A stretch of 64,000 bases of DNA from Enterobacter pseudoroggenkampii (GCF_026420145.1 NZ_JAPMLV010000001.1:558001-622000); one strand, 5' to 3'; shown: positions 1 through 10,868, counted from the stretch's first letter. The notes: generated by a model from the letters alone, not told the origin. Made by a program: numbers and translations.

Positions 1-2
1 AG

Positions 3-488
3 CAGCTGCTGGAAGCCCGTTCGGCGGGCATGACGCAGCTTGACCACAGTGCGCCGCTTGATGAAACCACCAAAATGGGCACGGTCGGCGCGGTGGCGCT
101 GGATAAGGCCGGAAACCTCGCGGCGGCGACGTCAACGGGCGGGATGACCAACAAGCTGCCCGGACGCGTCGGCGATAGCCCGCTGCCGGGCGCCGGCTGC
201 TATGCCAATAACGCGACGGCGGCGGTGTCGTGTACCGGAACCGGGGAAGTATTTATTCGCGCCCTCGCGGCCTACGACATCACCGCGCTGATGGATTACG
301 GCGGCTTAAGCCTGAGCGAGGCCTGCGAGCGCGTGGTGATGGAAAAACTGCCTGCCCTGGGCGGCGTCGGCGGACTCATTGCGGTGGATCGTGAGGGCAA
401 CGTGGCACTGCCGTTCAACAGCGAAGGCATGTATCGCGCCTGGGGTTATGCCGGTGATGAACCGAGCACGGGCATCTATCGTGAATAA
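3..488 (+). CDS. iaaA: Isoaspartyl peptidase / L-asparaginase IaaA, C-terminal part
   Basis: The reading frame is open from the left edge, so this is the last ~162 codons of a gene that begins outside the window. The visible part is the beta subunit of an Ntn-hydrolase. The motif [10 protein letters not shown] starts at about residue 25 of the fragment. Its Thr, at the TVGAVA junction, is the residue that becomes the N-terminal nucleophile after autocleavage in this family. [15 protein letters not shown] and GAGCYANN follow, as in E. coli EcAIII. The enzyme removes beta-aspartyl residues from peptides and hydrolyses asparagine. The gene ends 11 bp before gsiA, the same order as E. coli iaaA-gsiABCD, suggesting one operon for peptide and glutathione salvage. 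Confidence 0.95.
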   Translation, partial: QLLEARSAGMTQLDHSAPLDETTKMGTVGAVALDKAGNLAAATSTGGMTNKLPGRVGDSPLPGAGCYANNATAAVSCTGTGEVFIRALAAYDITALMDYGGLSLSEACERVVMEKLPALGGVGGLIAVDREGNVALPFNSEGMYRAWGYAGDEPSTGIYRE

Positions 489-499
489 GGGGGCAGCGC

Positions 500-2371
500 G
501 TGCCGCACAGTGAAGAACTGGACAACCGCGAAGTGCTGGCTGTCCATCAGCTCGATATTGCGTTTCAGGAAGAGCGGCAGTTCATTCCCGCAGTACAGAA
601 TTTATCGTTCACGCTCAGGCGCGGCGAGACGCTGGCGATTGTTGGCGAGTCCGGCTCCGGGAAATCGGTTACCGCACTGGCGCTGATGCGCCTGCTGGAA
701 CAGACGGGCGGGCAAATCAGCAGCGAGAAAATGCTCCTGCGCCGCCGCAATCGTCAGGTCATTGATTTAAATGAGCTAAGCGGTTCGCAGATGCAGAGCG
801 TGCGCGGGGCGGATATTGCGATGATCTTCCAGGAGCCAATGACCTCCCTGAACCCGGTGTTCCCGGTCGGGGAGCAAATTGCCGAGTCCATCCGCCTGCA
901 TCAGGGGCTGAGCGGCGATGAAGCGCTCAAAGAGGCCCGACGGATGCTGGAGCTGGTGCGCATTCCGGAGGCGCAGGCCATTCTGGGGCGCTATCCGCAT
1001 CAGCTTTCCGGCGGCATGCGCCAGCGGGTGATGATTGCCATGGCGCTCTCCTGCCGTCCCGCGGTGCTGATTGCCGACGAACCAACGACGGCGCTGGACG
1101 TGACGATTCAGGCGCAGATCCTGCAGCTCATCAAAGTCCTGCAGCAGGAGATGGAGATGGGGGTGATTTTCATCACCCACGATATGGGCGTGGTCGCCGA
1201 TATCGCCGATCGCGTACTGGTGATGCATAAGGGCAGCGCGGTGGAAACCGGCACGGTTGAGCAGATTTTTCACGCGCCCGTGCATCCTTACACCAAAGCG
1301 CTGCTGGCGGCGGTTCCGCGTCTGGGGGCGATGAACGGTAGCGATTTGCCGCGCCGCTTCCCCCTGATTTCTCTCGAGGCGTCTGAGCAGCAGGAGGATG
1401 AGCGCGAGCAGGACACCGTGGTGCCGGGTAAGCCCATTCTGGAAGTGCGCGATTTGGTCACCCGGTTTCCGCTGCGCAGCGGCGTACTGAACCGGGTGAA
1501 GCGCGAAGTGCATGCGGTGGAAAACGTCAGTTTCGATCTCTGGCCGGGCGAAACGCTGGCGCTGGTGGGGGAGTCCGGCTGCGGTAAATCCACCACCGGG
1601 CGTGCGTTGCTCCGTCTGGTGGAGTCACAGGAAGGCAGCATTACCTTTAACGGTGAGCGCATTGATACCCTTCCGGACAGCAGGCTGCAGGCGGTGCGGC
1701 GGGATATTCAGTTTATTTTCCAGGATCCGTATGCCTCCCTCGACCCGCGCCATACGGTGGGGTATTCGATCATGGAGCCGCTGCGGGTACATAACCTGCT
1801 CGACGGTGAAGCGGCACAGCGTCGCGTGGCCTGGCTGCTGGAGCGCGTCGGCCTGAAGCCGGAGCATGCCTGGCGTTATCCGCACGAGTTTTCCGGCGGA
1901 CAACGGCAGCGTATCTGCATCGCCCGCGCGCTGGCGCTAAACCCGAAAGTGGTGATTGCCGATGAGTCCGTCTCGGCGCTGGATGTCTCTATCCGGGCGC
2001 AGATCATCAACTTATTGCTGGATTTACAGCGGGATATGGGCATTGCCTTTCTGTTTATCTCGCACGACATGGCGGTGGTCGAGCGCATCAGCCATCGCGT
2101 GGCGGTGATGTTTATGGGGCAAATCGTGGAAATTGGGCCGCGAAGAGCGGTGTTTGAGAACCCACAGCATCCGTACACCCGCAAGCTCATCGCGGCGGTC
2201 CCGGTTGCCGATCCGGCGCATCGTCACGGCCAGCGCGTGCTGCTGCAGGATGAAATGCCGAGCAATATTCGTAAGCGTGGCGAGGCCGTGGAGCGCGTGA
2301 CGCTGCGCGAGGTCAGTCCGGGTCATTTCGTTGCTCCCCCGCGTCAGGACAATGCCTTTTCGCGGTTATAA
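500..2371 (+). CDS. gsiA: Glutathione ABC importer, double ATP-binding protein GsiA
   Basis: The 623-residue protein has two fused ABC ATPase domains. The first has Walker A GESGSGKS (about residue 49), signature LSGGMRQR and Walker B VLIADEP. The second repeats the set from about residue 312 with [16 protein letters not shown] and VVIADES; its Walker B ends in S where most families have P. Each half ends with the HPYT motif typical of oligopeptide/dipeptide-type transporters. The start is GTG at 500 and gives the same length as E. coli GsiA. It energises uptake of reduced glutathione together with GsiB, GsiC and GsiD, encoded immediately downstream. Confidence 0.96.
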   Translation: MPHSEELDNREVLAVHQLDIAFQEERQFIPAVQNLSFTLRRGETLAIVGESGSGKSVTALALMRLLEQTGGQISSEKMLLRRRNRQVIDLNELSGSQMQSVRGADIAMIFQEPMTSLNPVFPVGEQIAESIRLHQGLSGDEALKEARRMLELVRIPEAQAILGRYPHQLSGGMRQRVMIAMALSCRPAVLIADEPTTALDVTIQAQILQLIKVLQQEMEMGVIFITHDMGVVADIADRVLVMHKGSAVETGTVEQIFHAPVHPYTKALLAAVPRLGAMNGSDLPRRFPLISLEASEQQEDEREQDTVVPGKPILEVRDLVTRFPLRSGVLNRVKREVHAVENVSFDLWPGETLALVGESGCGKSTTGRALLRLVESQEGSITFNGERIDTLPDSRLQAVRRDIQFIFQDPYASLDPRHTVGYSIMEPLRVHNLLDGEAAQRRVAWLLERVGLKPEHAWRYPHEFSGGQRQRICIARALALNPKVVIADESVSALDVSIRAQIINLLLDLQRDMGIAFLFISHDMAVVERISHRVAVMFMGQIVEIGPRRAVFENPQHPYTRKLIAAVPVADPAHRHGQRVLLQDEMPSNIRKRGEAVERVTLREVSPGHFVAPPRQDNAFSRL

Positions 2372-2394
2372 CTTTCAACAGGCAGGAGAACACA

Positions 2395-3933
2395 ATGGTT
2401 ACATTTGTAGCGCGTAGATGGTTGTTAGCCGCGAGCGTGACGGCAGCCCTGGCCGCTGCCCCCGCGTTCGCTGCCAAAGATGTGGTGGTTGCCGTCGGCT
2501 CTAATTTCACCACGCTCGATCCGTATGACGCCAACGACACGCTCTCTCAGGCGGTGGCGAAATCGTTCTACCAGGGCCTGTTTGGCCTGGATAAAGAGAT
2601 GAAGCTCAAAAACGTGCTGGCGGAGGGGTACACCGTGTCCGACGACGGACTGGTGTATACCATCAAGCTCAGGACCGGCGTGAAGTTCCAGGATGGGACA
2701 GATTTCAATGCGGAGGCGGTGAAGGTTAACCTCGATCGCGCCAGCAATCCGGAAAATAGCCTCAAGCGCTATAACCTGTATAAAAATATCGCCAGCACCG
2801 AGGTGGTCGACCCGGCAACGGTAAAAATCACCCTGAAAGAGCCGTTCTCCGCGTTTATCAATATTCTGGCGCATCCGGCAACGGCGATGATTTCCCCTGC
2901 CGCGCTGAAGAAATACGGCAAGGAGATCGGCTTCCACCCTGTTGGCACCGGTCCGTACGAGCTGCTCACCTGGAACCAGACCGATTTTGTGAAGGTGAAG
3001 AAATTCGCCGGATACTGGCAGCAGGGGCTGCCGAAGCTCGATACCATCACCTGGCGCCCGGTGGTGGACAACAACACCCGCGCGGCGATGCTGCAAACCG
3101 GCGAGGCGCAGTTTGCCTTCCCGATCCCGTATGAGCAGGCCGCCATTCTGCAGAAAAACAGCAAGCTGGAGCTGGTCGCCAGCCCGTCGATCATGCAGCG
3201 TTACATCAGCATGAACGTCACGCAAAAGCCGTTCGATAACCCGAAGGTGCGTGAGGCCATCAACTACGCCATTAACCGTCAGGCGCTGGTGAAGGTCGCC
3301 TTTGCGGGCTATGCCACTCCGGCCACCGGCGTGCTGCCGCCGGCTATCGCCTATGCGCAAAGCTATCAGCCGTGGCCGTACGATCCGGCCAAAGCGCGCG
3401 AGCTGCTGAAAGAGGCGGGCTTCCCGAACGGCTTCAGCACCACGCTGTGGTCCTCGCATAATCACAGTACCGCTCAGAAGGTGCTGCAGTTTACCCAGCA
3501 GCAGCTGGCACAGGTGGGGATTAAGGCGCAGGTGACCGCGATGGATGCCGGACAGCGTGCGGCAGAGGTGGAGGGCAAAGGGCAGAAAGAGAGCGGGGTG
3601 CGGATGTTCTATACCGGCTGGTCGGCCTCGACCGGTGAAGCAGACTGGGCGCTGTCGCCGCTGTTTGCCTCGCAGAACTGGCCGCCAACCCTGTTCAACA
3701 CCGCGTTTTACAGCAATCCGCAGGTGGATAAAGACCTGGCCGATGCCCTGAAAACCACCAAACCGGAAGAGAAAGCGCGTCTCTACAAGGACGCGCAGGA
3801 CATCATCTGGAAAGAGTCGCCGTGGGTGCCGCTGGTGGTGGAGAAACTGGTGTCAGCCCATAATAAAGCGTTGACCGGGTTCTACATTATGCCGGATACG
3901 GGCTTTAGCTTTGACGATGCGGATTTAAAATAA
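2395..3933 (+). CDS. gsiB: Glutathione-binding periplasmic protein GsiB
   Basis: This 512-residue solute-binding protein of the extracytoplasmic family 5 (oligopeptide type) starts with a Sec signal peptide ending near AAAPAFA-A (about residue 26). The SBP_bac_5 fold covers almost the whole mature protein, including the family pattern of LDPYDAND near the N terminus and GTGPY in the middle. A GGCAGGAG ribosome-binding site precedes the ATG. It captures glutathione in the periplasm and delivers it to the GsiCD permease. It lies 23 bp after gsiA and 5 bp before gsiC. Confidence 0.95.
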   Translation: MVTFVARRWLLAASVTAALAAAPAFAAKDVVVAVGSNFTTLDPYDANDTLSQAVAKSFYQGLFGLDKEMKLKNVLAEGYTVSDDGLVYTIKLRTGVKFQDGTDFNAEAVKVNLDRASNPENSLKRYNLYKNIASTEVVDPATVKITLKEPFSAFINILAHPATAMISPAALKKYGKEIGFHPVGTGPYELLTWNQTDFVKVKKFAGYWQQGLPKLDTITWRPVVDNNTRAAMLQTGEAQFAFPIPYEQAAILQKNSKLELVASPSIMQRYISMNVTQKPFDNPKVREAINYAINRQALVKVAFAGYATPATGVLPPAIAYAQSYQPWPYDPAKARELLKEAGFPNGFSTTLWSSHNHSTAQKVLQFTQQQLAQVGIKAQVTAMDAGQRAAEVEGKGQKESGVRMFYTGWSASTGEADWALSPLFASQNWPPTLFNTAFYSNPQVDKDLADALKTTKPEEKARLYKDAQDIIWKESPWVPLVVEKLVSAHNKALTGFYIMPDTGFSFDDADLK

Positions 3934-3938
3934 ACCTC

Positions 3939-4859
3939 ATGCTGAATTATGTGTGTAAACGCCTGCTGGGGCTTATCCCGACGCTGCTGATTGTGGCGAT
4001 CCTGGTGTTTCTGTTTGTCCATATGCTGCCGGGCGATCCGGCGCGTCTGGTTGCCGGGCCTGAAGCGGATGCCACCGTCATTGAGCTGGTGCGTAAGCAG
4101 CTTGGCCTCGACCAGCCGCTGTATATGCAGTTCATCCATTATATCTGCAACGTTCTGCAGGGCGATTTTGGTATCTCGATGGTATCGCGCCGTCCGGTGT
4201 CGGAGGAGATTGCCAGCCGCTTTATGCCGACGTTCTGGTTAACGATTGCCAGTATGAGCTGGGCGGTCGTGTTTGGGCTGGGCGCCGGGATTGTCGCGGC
4301 CGTCTGGCGCAACCGCTGGCCGGACAAGCTCGGCATGGCGCTGGCGGTGACCGGCATCTCCTTCCCGGCGTTCGCGCTGGGGATGCTGCTGATGCAGATC
4401 TTCTCCGTCGAACTGGGCTGGCTGCCGACCGTCGGGGCCGATACCTGGAAGCATTACATTCTGCCTTCCATGACGCTTGGGGCTGCCGTGTCGGCGGTGA
4501 TGGCCCGCTTTACCCGCGCCTCGTTCGTTGACGTACTGAGCGAAGATTATATTCGCACCGCGCGGGCGAAAGGGGTCAGCGAGAAGTGGGTCATTCTCAA
4601 GCACGGGTTCCGCAATGCGATGATCCCGGTTGTGACGATGATGGGACTGCAGTTTGGCTTCCTGCTGGGCGGCTCTATCGTGGTGGAAAAGGTCTTCAAC
4701 TGGCCGGGGCTGGGACGCCTGCTGGTCGATTCCGTCGAGATGCGCGACTACCCGGTGATTCAGGCGGAAGTCCTGCTTTTCTCGCTGGAGTTTATTCTTA
4801 TCAACTTAGTGGTGGACGTGCTCTATGCCGCCATTAACCCGGCCATCAGGTACAAGTAA
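3939..4859 (+). CDS. gsiC: Glutathione ABC importer permease GsiC
   Basis: A 306-residue inner-membrane permease of the DppB/OppB type. An N-terminal membrane helix (about residues 9-29) is followed by the conserved HMLPGDPAR motif, and the ABC-permease coupling (EAA) loop reads [20 protein letters not shown] near residue 200. About six membrane spans are visible. It pairs with GsiD to form the channel. The stop codon is followed after one base by the gsiD start, implying translational coupling. Confidence 0.95.
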   Translation: MLNYVCKRLLGLIPTLLIVAILVFLFVHMLPGDPARLVAGPEADATVIELVRKQLGLDQPLYMQFIHYICNVLQGDFGISMVSRRPVSEEIASRFMPTFWLTIASMSWAVVFGLGAGIVAAVWRNRWPDKLGMALAVTGISFPAFALGMLLMQIFSVELGWLPTVGADTWKHYILPSMTLGAAVSAVMARFTRASFVDVLSEDYIRTARAKGVSEKWVILKHGFRNAMIPVVTMMGLQFGFLLGGSIVVEKVFNWPGLGRLLVDSVEMRDYPVIQAEVLLFSLEFILINLVVDVLYAAINPAIRYK

Positions 4860-4860
4860 G

Positions 4861-5772
4861 ATGCGATTGTTGAACTGGCGACGTCAGGCCGTTTTAAACG
4901 CGATGCCGGGGCTAAAACCGGACCACGTCCGCACCCCGTGGTCTGAATTCTGGCGGCGTTTTCGCCGTCAGCCGGTCGCGATGACCGCGGGGCTGTTTGT
5001 GCTGCTGCTGATTGCGGTGGCGGTGATTGCGCCGTGGGTGGCGCCGTTTGATGCGGAAAACTATTTTGACTACGACCGTCTGAACGACGGACCGTCGATG
5101 CTGCACTGGTTCGGCGTGGACTCCCTCGGGCGCGATATCTTTAGCCGCGTGCTGGTGGGGGCGCAGATCTCGCTTGCCGCCGGGGTGTTCGCGGTGCTGA
5201 TTGGCGCGGCCATCGGTACCGTGCTGGGTCTCGTTGCCGGGTATTACGAAGGCTGGTGGGATCGCATCATCATGCGCATCTGCGACGTGCTGTTTGCTTT
5301 TCCCGGCATTTTGCTGGCGATTGCCGTGGTGGCGATCATGGGCAGCGGCATGGCAAACGTCATCATTGCGGTCGCGGTGTTTTCGATTCCGGCGTTTGCT
5401 CGTCTTGTCCGCGGCAACACGCTGGTGCTGAAACAACAGACCTTTATCGAGTCGGCCCGCAGTATGGGGGCCAGCGACGCCACCATTCTCTTCAGCCATA
5501 TTCTGCCGGGGACGGTGTCGTCCATCGTGGTCTATTTCACCATGCGTATCGGCGTGTCGATTATCTCGGCGGCCAGCCTGTCGTTTCTGGGGTTAGGGGC
5601 TCAGCCTCCAACGCCGGAGTGGGGCGCGATGCTGAACGAGGCGAGGGCAGATATGGTGATTGCCCCGCACGTGGCGATCTTCCCAAGTCTGGCGATTTTC
5701 CTGACCGTGCTGGCGTTTAATCTGCTGGGGGACGGGCTGCGCGACGCGCTGGATCCGAGGATTAAGGGGTAG
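4861..5772 (+). CDS. gsiD: Glutathione ABC importer permease GsiD
   Basis: A 303-residue permease of the DppC/OppC type. The ATG at 4861 was chosen over an in-frame ATG at 4825, which would overlap gsiC by 35 bases and add residues absent from the family. The N-terminal region has the typical [10 protein letters not shown] segment before the first membrane helix, then [11 protein letters not shown], a hallmark of this permease type. The EAA loop is [20 protein letters not shown]. It completes the glutathione importer and is the last gene of the run; a REP-like repeat follows. Confidence 0.95.
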   Translation: MRLLNWRRQAVLNAMPGLKPDHVRTPWSEFWRRFRRQPVAMTAGLFVLLLIAVAVIAPWVAPFDAENYFDYDRLNDGPSMLHWFGVDSLGRDIFSRVLVGAQISLAAGVFAVLIGAAIGTVLGLVAGYYEGWWDRIIMRICDVLFAFPGILLAIAVVAIMGSGMANVIIAVAVFSIPAFARLVRGNTLVLKQQTFIESARSMGASDATILFSHILPGTVSSIVVYFTMRIGVSIISAASLSFLGLGAQPPTPEWGAMLNEARADMVIAPHVAIFPSLAIFLTVLAFNLLGDGLRDALDPRIKG

Positions 5773-5785
5773 TGCTGTGAAATGT

Positions 5786-5817
5786 GCCGGGTGGCGGCTA
5801 CGCCTTACCCGGCCTAC
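5786..5817. repeat. REP-like palindromic repeat after gsiD
   Basis: An imperfect palindrome whose arms are GCCGGGT and ACCCGGC around a GC-rich core, sitting in the 59 bp between the convergent gsiD and rimO genes. The same core recurs at 35833-35864 and, in the other orientation, at 61291-61321. Such REP units usually sit at 3' ends, where they stabilise mRNA or limit supercoiling effects. Confidence 0.75.
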
Positions 5818-5831
5818 TACAGAGGGGGAGA

Positions 5832-7157
5832 TTAAACCCGGCTACCCCACAGGTCATACTCATCCGCGTTTTCAACCTTCACGCGAATAATATCACCCGG
5901 CTTAACGCTGGTTTCGCCGTTCAGGTACACCGCACCGTCGATTTCAGGGGCGTCCGCCATGCTGCGGCCAATCGCGCCTTCTTCATCCACTTCGTCGATG
6001 ATAACCATAATCTCGCGGCCCACTTTTTCCTGCAGACGTTCAGCAGAGATCTGCTGCTGCAGCTGCATGAAGCGGTTCCAGCGCTCCTCTTTCACCTCTT
6101 CCGGCACCTGGTCCGCCAGCTCGTTGGCGGTTGCGCCTTCTACCGGGCTGTACTTGAAGCAGCCGACACGGTCCAGACGTGCTTCTTTCAGGAAGTCGAG
6201 CAGCATCTGGAAGTCTTCTTCGGTTTCACCCGGGAAGCCGACGATGAAGGTGGATCGCAGGGTCAGATCCGGGCAGATCTCGCGCCACTGCTTGATGCGC
6301 GCCAGCTGGCGGTCAACGGAGCCAGGACGCTTCATCAGCTTCAGAATGCGCGGGCTGGCGTGCTGCAGCGGGATATCCAGGTACGGCAGAATCTTGCCTT
6401 CCGCCATCAGCGGGATCACGTCGTCAACGTGCGGGTACGGGTAGACGTAGTGCAGACGCGTCCAGATACCGAGTTTGGACAGCTGCTCGCACAGGCCCAC
6501 CATGCTGGTTTTCACCGGCTCGCCGTTGTGGAAACCGGAGCGATGTTTGACGTCTACGCCGTAGGCCGAGGTGTCCTGGGAGATGACCAGCAGCTCCTTC
6601 ACGCCCGCGTCGGCCAGACGTTTGGCTTCCGCCAGCACTTCACCAATGGGACGGCTCACCAGATCGCCACGCATGGACGGAATGATGCAGAAGGTGCAGC
6701 GATGGTTGCAGCCTTCGGAAATTTTTAAGTAAGCATAGTGGCGCGGCGTCAGCTTCACGCCCTGTTCCGGCACCAGGCTTAGGAACGGGTTGTGTTTGGG
6801 TTTTGGCACGTAGTGATGAACATGTTGCAGCACCTGCTCGTAGCTGTGCGGGCCGGTGATCTCCAGCACCTTCGGGTGTACTTCGCGGATCTGGTCTTCT
6901 TTCGCGCCCAGACAGCCGGTCACGATCACTTTGCCGTTTTCCGTCAGGGCTTCACCGATGGCTTCCAGTGACTCCTGAACCGCGCTGTCGATAAACCCGC
7001 AGGTGTTAACGATCACCATATCGGCGTTGTCGTAGCTTGGCACCACGTCATAGCCCTCGGTGCGCAGTTCGGTCAGGATGCGTTCTGAATCCACCAGGTT
7101 TTTCGGGCAGCCCAGGGAGACGAAGCCGATTTTCGGCTGGTGCGTAACATTGCTCAT
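5832..7157 (-). CDS. rimO: Ribosomal protein uS12 methylthiotransferase RimO
   Basis: A 441-residue radical-SAM enzyme that methylthiolates Asp89 of ribosomal protein S12. Three domains are visible. The N-terminal UPF0004 domain has cysteines in SLGCPKN, VNTCGF and VTGCLG that hold one Fe-S cluster. The radical-SAM core has GCNHRCTFC, with the CxxxCxxC motif. A C-terminal TRAM domain ends the protein. Length equals E. coli RimO. It is convergent with gsiD. In E. coli, yliE and yliF lie between gsiD and rimO; here only a short repeat does. Confidence 0.97.
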   Translation of the reverse strand: MSNVTHQPKIGFVSLGCPKNLVDSERILTELRTEGYDVVPSYDNADMVIVNTCGFIDSAVQESLEAIGEALTENGKVIVTGCLGAKEDQIREVHPKVLEITGPHSYEQVLQHVHHYVPKPKHNPFLSLVPEQGVKLTPRHYAYLKISEGCNHRCTFCIIPSMRGDLVSRPIGEVLAEAKRLADAGVKELLVISQDTSAYGVDVKHRSGFHNGEPVKTSMVGLCEQLSKLGIWTRLHYVYPYPHVDDVIPLMAEGKILPYLDIPLQHASPRILKLMKRPGSVDRQLARIKQWREICPDLTLRSTFIVGFPGETEEDFQMLLDFLKEARLDRVGCFKYSPVEGATANELADQVPEEVKEERWNRFMQLQQQISAERLQEKVGREIMVIIDEVDEEGAIGRSMADAPEIDGAVYLNGETSVKPGDIIRVKVENADEYDLWGSRV

Positions 7158-7377
7158 AGGTTAAAAATTCATCAATTATGGAGTTATCAGGGCGGGATTT
7201 TACAGCGTATCGCGGGGGATTTATACAGGTCTGTGGCGATCTCAGCAGGTTTGGATCAACCGCTTTGCTTAGCAACACTGTTTAGAATTACTTATCCCGG
7301 CTTTAAGCGATGCTAATTGGCTAATAAATCATCAAAAGATATCTTTCACCCTGTCAACATGACTTGTGAGATCCTTA

Positions 7378-7548
7378 ATGAAAGATATGTATGTCCAGTC
7401 CAAAGTCGCTATGGCTAAAACCCTTTATGCGCACGGCGTCAAGCTAACCGATATTGCTGTCGCAACAGGGCTAAATCCGCGAAAAATTAAATCAGAACTG
7501 AAACGCGCCGCTAAGTTGTCGGGACCAGCAGGTCATCCAGCACAGTAG
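7378..7548 (+). CDS. Small hypothetical HTH-like protein
   Basis: An ORF of 56 codons from ATG 7378; an in-frame GTG at 7366 would add four residues. The middle, LYAHGVKLTDIAVATGLNPRK, resembles a helix-turn-helix of the resolvase or transposase type, and the protein is basic. The ribosome-binding site is weak (GTGAG seven bases upstream). The 3' end overlaps the 3' end of the opposing LysR gene by 38 bp. I do not recognise the family. It could be a small DNA-binding protein, a remnant, or a chance ORF. Confidence 0.4.
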   Translation: MKDMYVQSKVAMAKTLYAHGVKLTDIAVATGLNPRKIKSELKRAAKLSGPAGHPAQ

Positions 7549-8428
7549 AGAGCAATTTATTGCTCTCTTTTCGGTATGAGGAGTAAGTGCTGAATTTCGG
7601 TAACGGGAACGGGGTGCCAACTCGTCTGAGCTTGTACATCTCTGAGTAAGTGGCAAAGGCGCGCTCGGGAATAATCCCCAGACATGGAGTTTTGGCGATA
7701 ATGATTAGAATGGAAGCAAACGAGGTGGTGAGTAAACAGCGTTCGCTGGAGCGGAATTTTTTATCAGCGATGCTGCGGTAATAAATAATTTTTTCGTTTT
7801 TAGTGTTATAGCCCACCAGGCTGGCATTTCTGAACAGCTCTTCATCGATAGTACTGCCATAAAGCGGGTTATCCTGCGCGGCGACAAGCACCAGGTCTAT
7901 ATCGCACACCTTCTGACATCGGATGTTGCTGTTTTCCACTGAGAACGTAGAGAACACCACATCAGCCTGACGCATGTTCAGCAGTTCAGTGGTTTTTTGT
8001 TCATTCAGGTCTTCAGTGCGATGCAGCAGACTAATGTCTGAATTCGTTTCAAGGAGCTTTTCCGTTAATTCCGGCACCACCAGCGGAGAAATAAAGGATT
8101 CTGTATAAAGCGTCACGCGCTTCTTACGTGAGGGGACTGAGTCAGGCAGAAGGGTGGAGAGCTTATCGATTATCGAGATTGTATTATCGTAAAGCTCATC
8201 TGAAAACACCGTCGGCAGCAGGATGTTGCCGCTGCGGACAAAGAGGTTGTCCCCCATCATTTCACGCAGTTTTCGCAGCGACTGGCTGACAGCAGAAGCG
8301 GATATGTCCAGCATATCGGCAACCTTAGAAATGCTTCCTACGCTATAGATTAAGCAAAAGATGGTGAGAAGATTCAGGTCTACCTTAGAGAGAGAACATA
8401 TTTTTTCAGACACCGGGAGTGCTGCCAT
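7511..8428 (-). CDS. LysR-family transcriptional regulator
   Basis: A LysR-type regulator of about 305 residues. I chose the ATG at 8428 because GAGGTGAG lies just upstream of it; an ATG at 8461 would add 11 residues. The N-terminal winged helix-turn-helix reads VDLNLLTIFCLIYSVGSISK followed by VADMLDISASAVSQSLRKLRE, then a substrate-binding domain. The base composition is visibly more AT-rich than the neighbours, which suggests acquisition. No such gene lies between rimO and bssR in E. coli. The target and effector cannot be read from sequence; the upstream gap separates it from the divergent bssR. Confidence 0.85.
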   Translation of the reverse strand: MAALPVSEKICSLSKVDLNLLTIFCLIYSVGSISKVADMLDISASAVSQSLRKLREMMGDNLFVRSGNILLPTVFSDELYDNTISIIDKLSTLLPDSVPSRKKRVTLYTESFISPLVVPELTEKLLETNSDISLLHRTEDLNEQKTTELLNMRQADVVFSTFSVENSNIRCQKVCDIDLVLVAAQDNPLYGSTIDEELFRNASLVGYNTKNEKIIYYRSIADKKFRSSERCLLTTSFASILIIIAKTPCLGIIPERAFATYSEMYKLRRVGTPFPLPKFSTYSSYRKESNKLLSTVLDDLLVPTT

Positions 8429-8632
8429 ACTCACCTCTGCGAGTGCGATTTTGCAAGCCATTCAGCCTAATAAAAAAGTAGCATAGCTCCCCGGAACGCG
8501 CTTCGCTGCGCGTGAGGTTGTAACATTGTAAATTATGTTAATCAGTTAATAAAAATTGATCCCAGGCATTAAACTGTACAAAAAATGAACTTATCCTGAC
8601 TATGCACCATGGCTGACAGAGGAGGAAAGAGC

Positions 8633-9016
8633 ATGACCGTTGACAGACTGAAACGCGATCTGCTGAACAAGCTGATCAACGCCCGAATCGACCTGGCCGC
8701 GTACCTGCAGTTGAGGAAGGCAAAAGGGTATATGTCAGTCAGCGAAAGCGAACATCTGCGTGATAACCTGTTTGAACTGTGTAATTTCATGCGTGAAAAA
8801 GCACCGACCCTGAAGGCGAACGGCGGCGAAAGTGAAGAAATAGCGCTGCGCCGCGCCGCCGAGGTGCTCTCCATTGCAGGGGTGTGTCTGATGAACGGAC
8901 GCCACGACTGCCCGAACTTTATCGCCGTAAACGCGGAGAAGCTTGAAAACTGCCTGACAACGCTCTCTCTATGCATCATGTGTCTGAACGAGCACAAACA
9001 GCTTGAACAGCACTGA
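8633..9016 (+). CDS. bssR: Biofilm regulator BssR
   Basis: A 127-residue protein matching E. coli BssR (YliH) along its length, including RIDLAAYLQLRKAKGYMSVSES and the C-terminal HDCPN...VNAEKLENCL region. The start at ATG 8633 follows a GAGGAAAG ribosome-binding site and gives the E. coli length; the upstream ATG at 8609 does not. In E. coli it affects biofilm formation and indole/AI-2 related gene expression, with an unclear molecular mechanism. A strong terminator follows. Confidence 0.92.
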   Translation: MTVDRLKRDLLNKLINARIDLAAYLQLRKAKGYMSVSESEHLRDNLFELCNFMREKAPTLKANGGESEEIALRRAAEVLSIAGVCLMNGRHDCPNFIAVNAEKLENCLTTLSLCIMCLNEHKQLEQH

Positions 9017-9020
9017 TCCC

Positions 9021-9041
9021 GGGGGAGGCAACTCCCCCTTC
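9021..9041 (+). terminator. Rho-independent terminator after bssR
   Basis: A perfect 7-bp stem, GGGGGAG and CTCCCCC, with a GCAA tetraloop, begins five bases after the bssR stop codon and is followed by a short TTCT tract. Confidence 0.8.
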
Positions 9042-9122
9042 TGATTAAGCTTTTGTAAAAGTGGTAACGCGCCCGGATGCAGTGGCTAACCTTTATGCCA
9101 TATGCCGATAAAGGAGCGCGTT

Positions 9123-10241
9123 ATGCCTCGATCCTCGCTAACTTCCCTGCCTGCGTTGTTCATTCCGTTTTCGCTTCTTGCTGCCCCAGAGGCGGTCAAG
9201 GTCGAGGTATTGCAAAATAAACTCGATCACCCCTGGTCTCTGGCGTTTCTGCCGGACAATCAAGGCCTGCTGGTAACCCTGAAGGACGGTCAGCTCAAAC
9301 GCTGGCAGGCCGGAAAAGGGTTGTCCGATCCGATTATCGGCGTGCCGAAGGTCTGGGCAAACGGTCAGGGAGGATTGCTGGACGTGGTCCTCGCCCCGGA
9401 TTTTGAAAAATCGCGCCGCGTCTGGCTGAGCTTCGCCGAAGCAGGGAGTGATGGCAAAGCCGGAACGGCGGTGGGCTATGGCCGGCTAAGCGACGATTTT
9501 ACGCGTATTGAAGCCTTCCAGGTGGTGTTCCGCCAGATGCCGAAACTCTCCACCGGGAACCATTTTGGTGGACGACTGGTGTTTGACGGCAAAGGTTCTC
9601 TCTTTATCGGACTCGGCGAGAACAACCGGCGTCCGACGGCGCAGGATCTGGATAAATTGCAGGGTAAAGTGGTGCGCCTCACCGAAGACGGGAAAGTCCC
9701 GTCGGATAACCCCTTTGTGAAGACCCCCGGCGCGCGGCCCGAAATCTGGTCTTACGGCATTCGCAACCCGCAGGGGATGGCGATGAATCCCTGGAGCGAC
9801 ACGCTGTGGCTGAACGAGCACGGACCGCGCGGCGGGGATGAGATCAACATCCCGGAGAAGGGTAAGAACTACGGCTGGCCGCTGGCGACGCACGGCATTA
9901 ACTACAGCGGCCTGAAAATACCGGAAGCCAAAGGCGAGCACGTTGAGGGTACCGAGAAGCCGCTGTTCGTCTGGAAGGTCTCACCCGCGGTGAGCGGCAT
10001 GGCGTTCTACAACAGCGACGTTTTCCCGCAGTGGCAAAACAAACTCTTTATTGGGGCGCTGAAGGAGAAGGACGTGATCGTGCTGAGCGTGGAGGGAAAC
10101 AAGGTGACGGAGGACGGGCGCATTCTGGGCGACCGGGACCAGCGTATTCGCGATGTGCGGGTCGGGCCGGATGGGTATCTGTATGTCCTGACCGACGAGA
10201 CGGACGGGCAGCTGTTGAAAGTCAGCCCGTCCGGAGCGTAA
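9123..10241 (+). CDS. yliI: PQQ-dependent aldose sugar dehydrogenase YliI
   Basis: A 372-residue periplasmic protein of the soluble glucose dehydrogenase type. A signal peptide ends near LLAAPEA. The rest is a six-bladed beta propeller, with motifs such as GNHFGGRLVFDGKGSLFIGLG and ELNEHGPRGGDE-type NEHGPRGGDEIN that contribute to the PQQ and calcium site. ATG 9123 has an AAAGGAG ribosome-binding site; the earlier ATG at 9102 lacks one. E. coli YliI oxidises aldoses when PQQ is supplied. The gene ends exactly where the convergent gstB ends. Confidence 0.93.
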   Translation: MPRSSLTSLPALFIPFSLLAAPEAVKVEVLQNKLDHPWSLAFLPDNQGLLVTLKDGQLKRWQAGKGLSDPIIGVPKVWANGQGGLLDVVLAPDFEKSRRVWLSFAEAGSDGKAGTAVGYGRLSDDFTRIEAFQVVFRQMPKLSTGNHFGGRLVFDGKGSLFIGLGENNRRPTAQDLDKLQGKVVRLTEDGKVPSDNPFVKTPGARPEIWSYGIRNPQGMAMNPWSDTLWLNEHGPRGGDEINIPEKGKNYGWPLATHGINYSGLKIPEAKGEHVEGTEKPLFVWKVSPAVSGMAFYNSDVFPQWQNKLFIGALKEKDVIVLSVEGNKVTEDGRILGDRDQRIRDVRVGPDGYLYVLTDETDGQLLKVSPSGA

Positions 10242-10868
10242 TCAGGTGACCGGGATCATCACCACGTTGCGGTACGCCGGGCGATCGCTCAGCTGTTTAA
10301 GCCAACGCTCAAGGTGAGGGCGCGGCGTCCACTTCAGGCCCATGTTGGTCAGGTTCCAGACAAACGGCGCCACGGCGATATCGCCTGTGCCGAACGCCTC
10401 GCCGGAGAACCAGGCGTGCTTCGCCAGCTCGTCATCCATCATCGCAAACAGATTTTCGCAGGCATCCTGCGCGGCGTGAATTGCGGGATAGTCACGTTCA
10501 GCTTCCGGCGTGCGGATAAGCCCCATCAGGATCACGCGGTGGGTCGGGGATAACGTCTGGTTTGCCCAGTCCATCCACTTTTCGCCCTGAGCGCGTCGGG
10601 CGGGGTTTTCAACCCACAGGCGGCCCTGACCGTACTGCGCGGCGAGGTAACGCACAATGGTGTTGGACTCCCATAGCGTCGCGTCTGTTTCATCATCGCG
10701 CAGCAGCGGCACCAGGCCGTTCGGGTTCATGGCCAGATAGTCGGCCTCTTTGTTTACGCCGAACGACATGCCAGCCATGATTTGATTGAACGGTAAATCC
10801 AGCTCTTCCAGCGTCCAGAGCACTTTCTTAACGTTGGTCGAATTATTTCTGCCCCACAGCGTAATCAT
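10242..10868 (-). CDS. gstB: Glutathione S-transferase GstB
   Basis: A 208-residue cytosolic glutathione S-transferase. The start [20 protein letters not shown] matches E. coli GstB (YliJ). The N-terminal thioredoxin-like half includes NPNGLVPLL and the [10 protein letters not shown] glutathione-binding turn. The C-terminal half is helical. ATG 10868 has CGGGAG upstream; the longer ORF start at 10931 is not supported. In E. coli the enzyme dehalogenates bromoacetate-type substrates. It abuts yliI tail to tail with no gap. Confidence 0.94.
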   Translation of the reverse strand: MITLWGRNNSTNVKKVLWTLEELDLPFNQIMAGMSFGVNKEADYLAMNPNGLVPLLRDDETDATLWESNTIVRYLAAQYGQGRLWVENPARRAQGEKWMDWANQTLSPTHRVILMGLIRTPEAERDYPAIHAAQDACENLFAMMDDELAKHAWFSGEAFGTGDIAVAPFVWNLTNMGLKWTPRPHLERWLKQLSDRPAYRNVVMIPVT

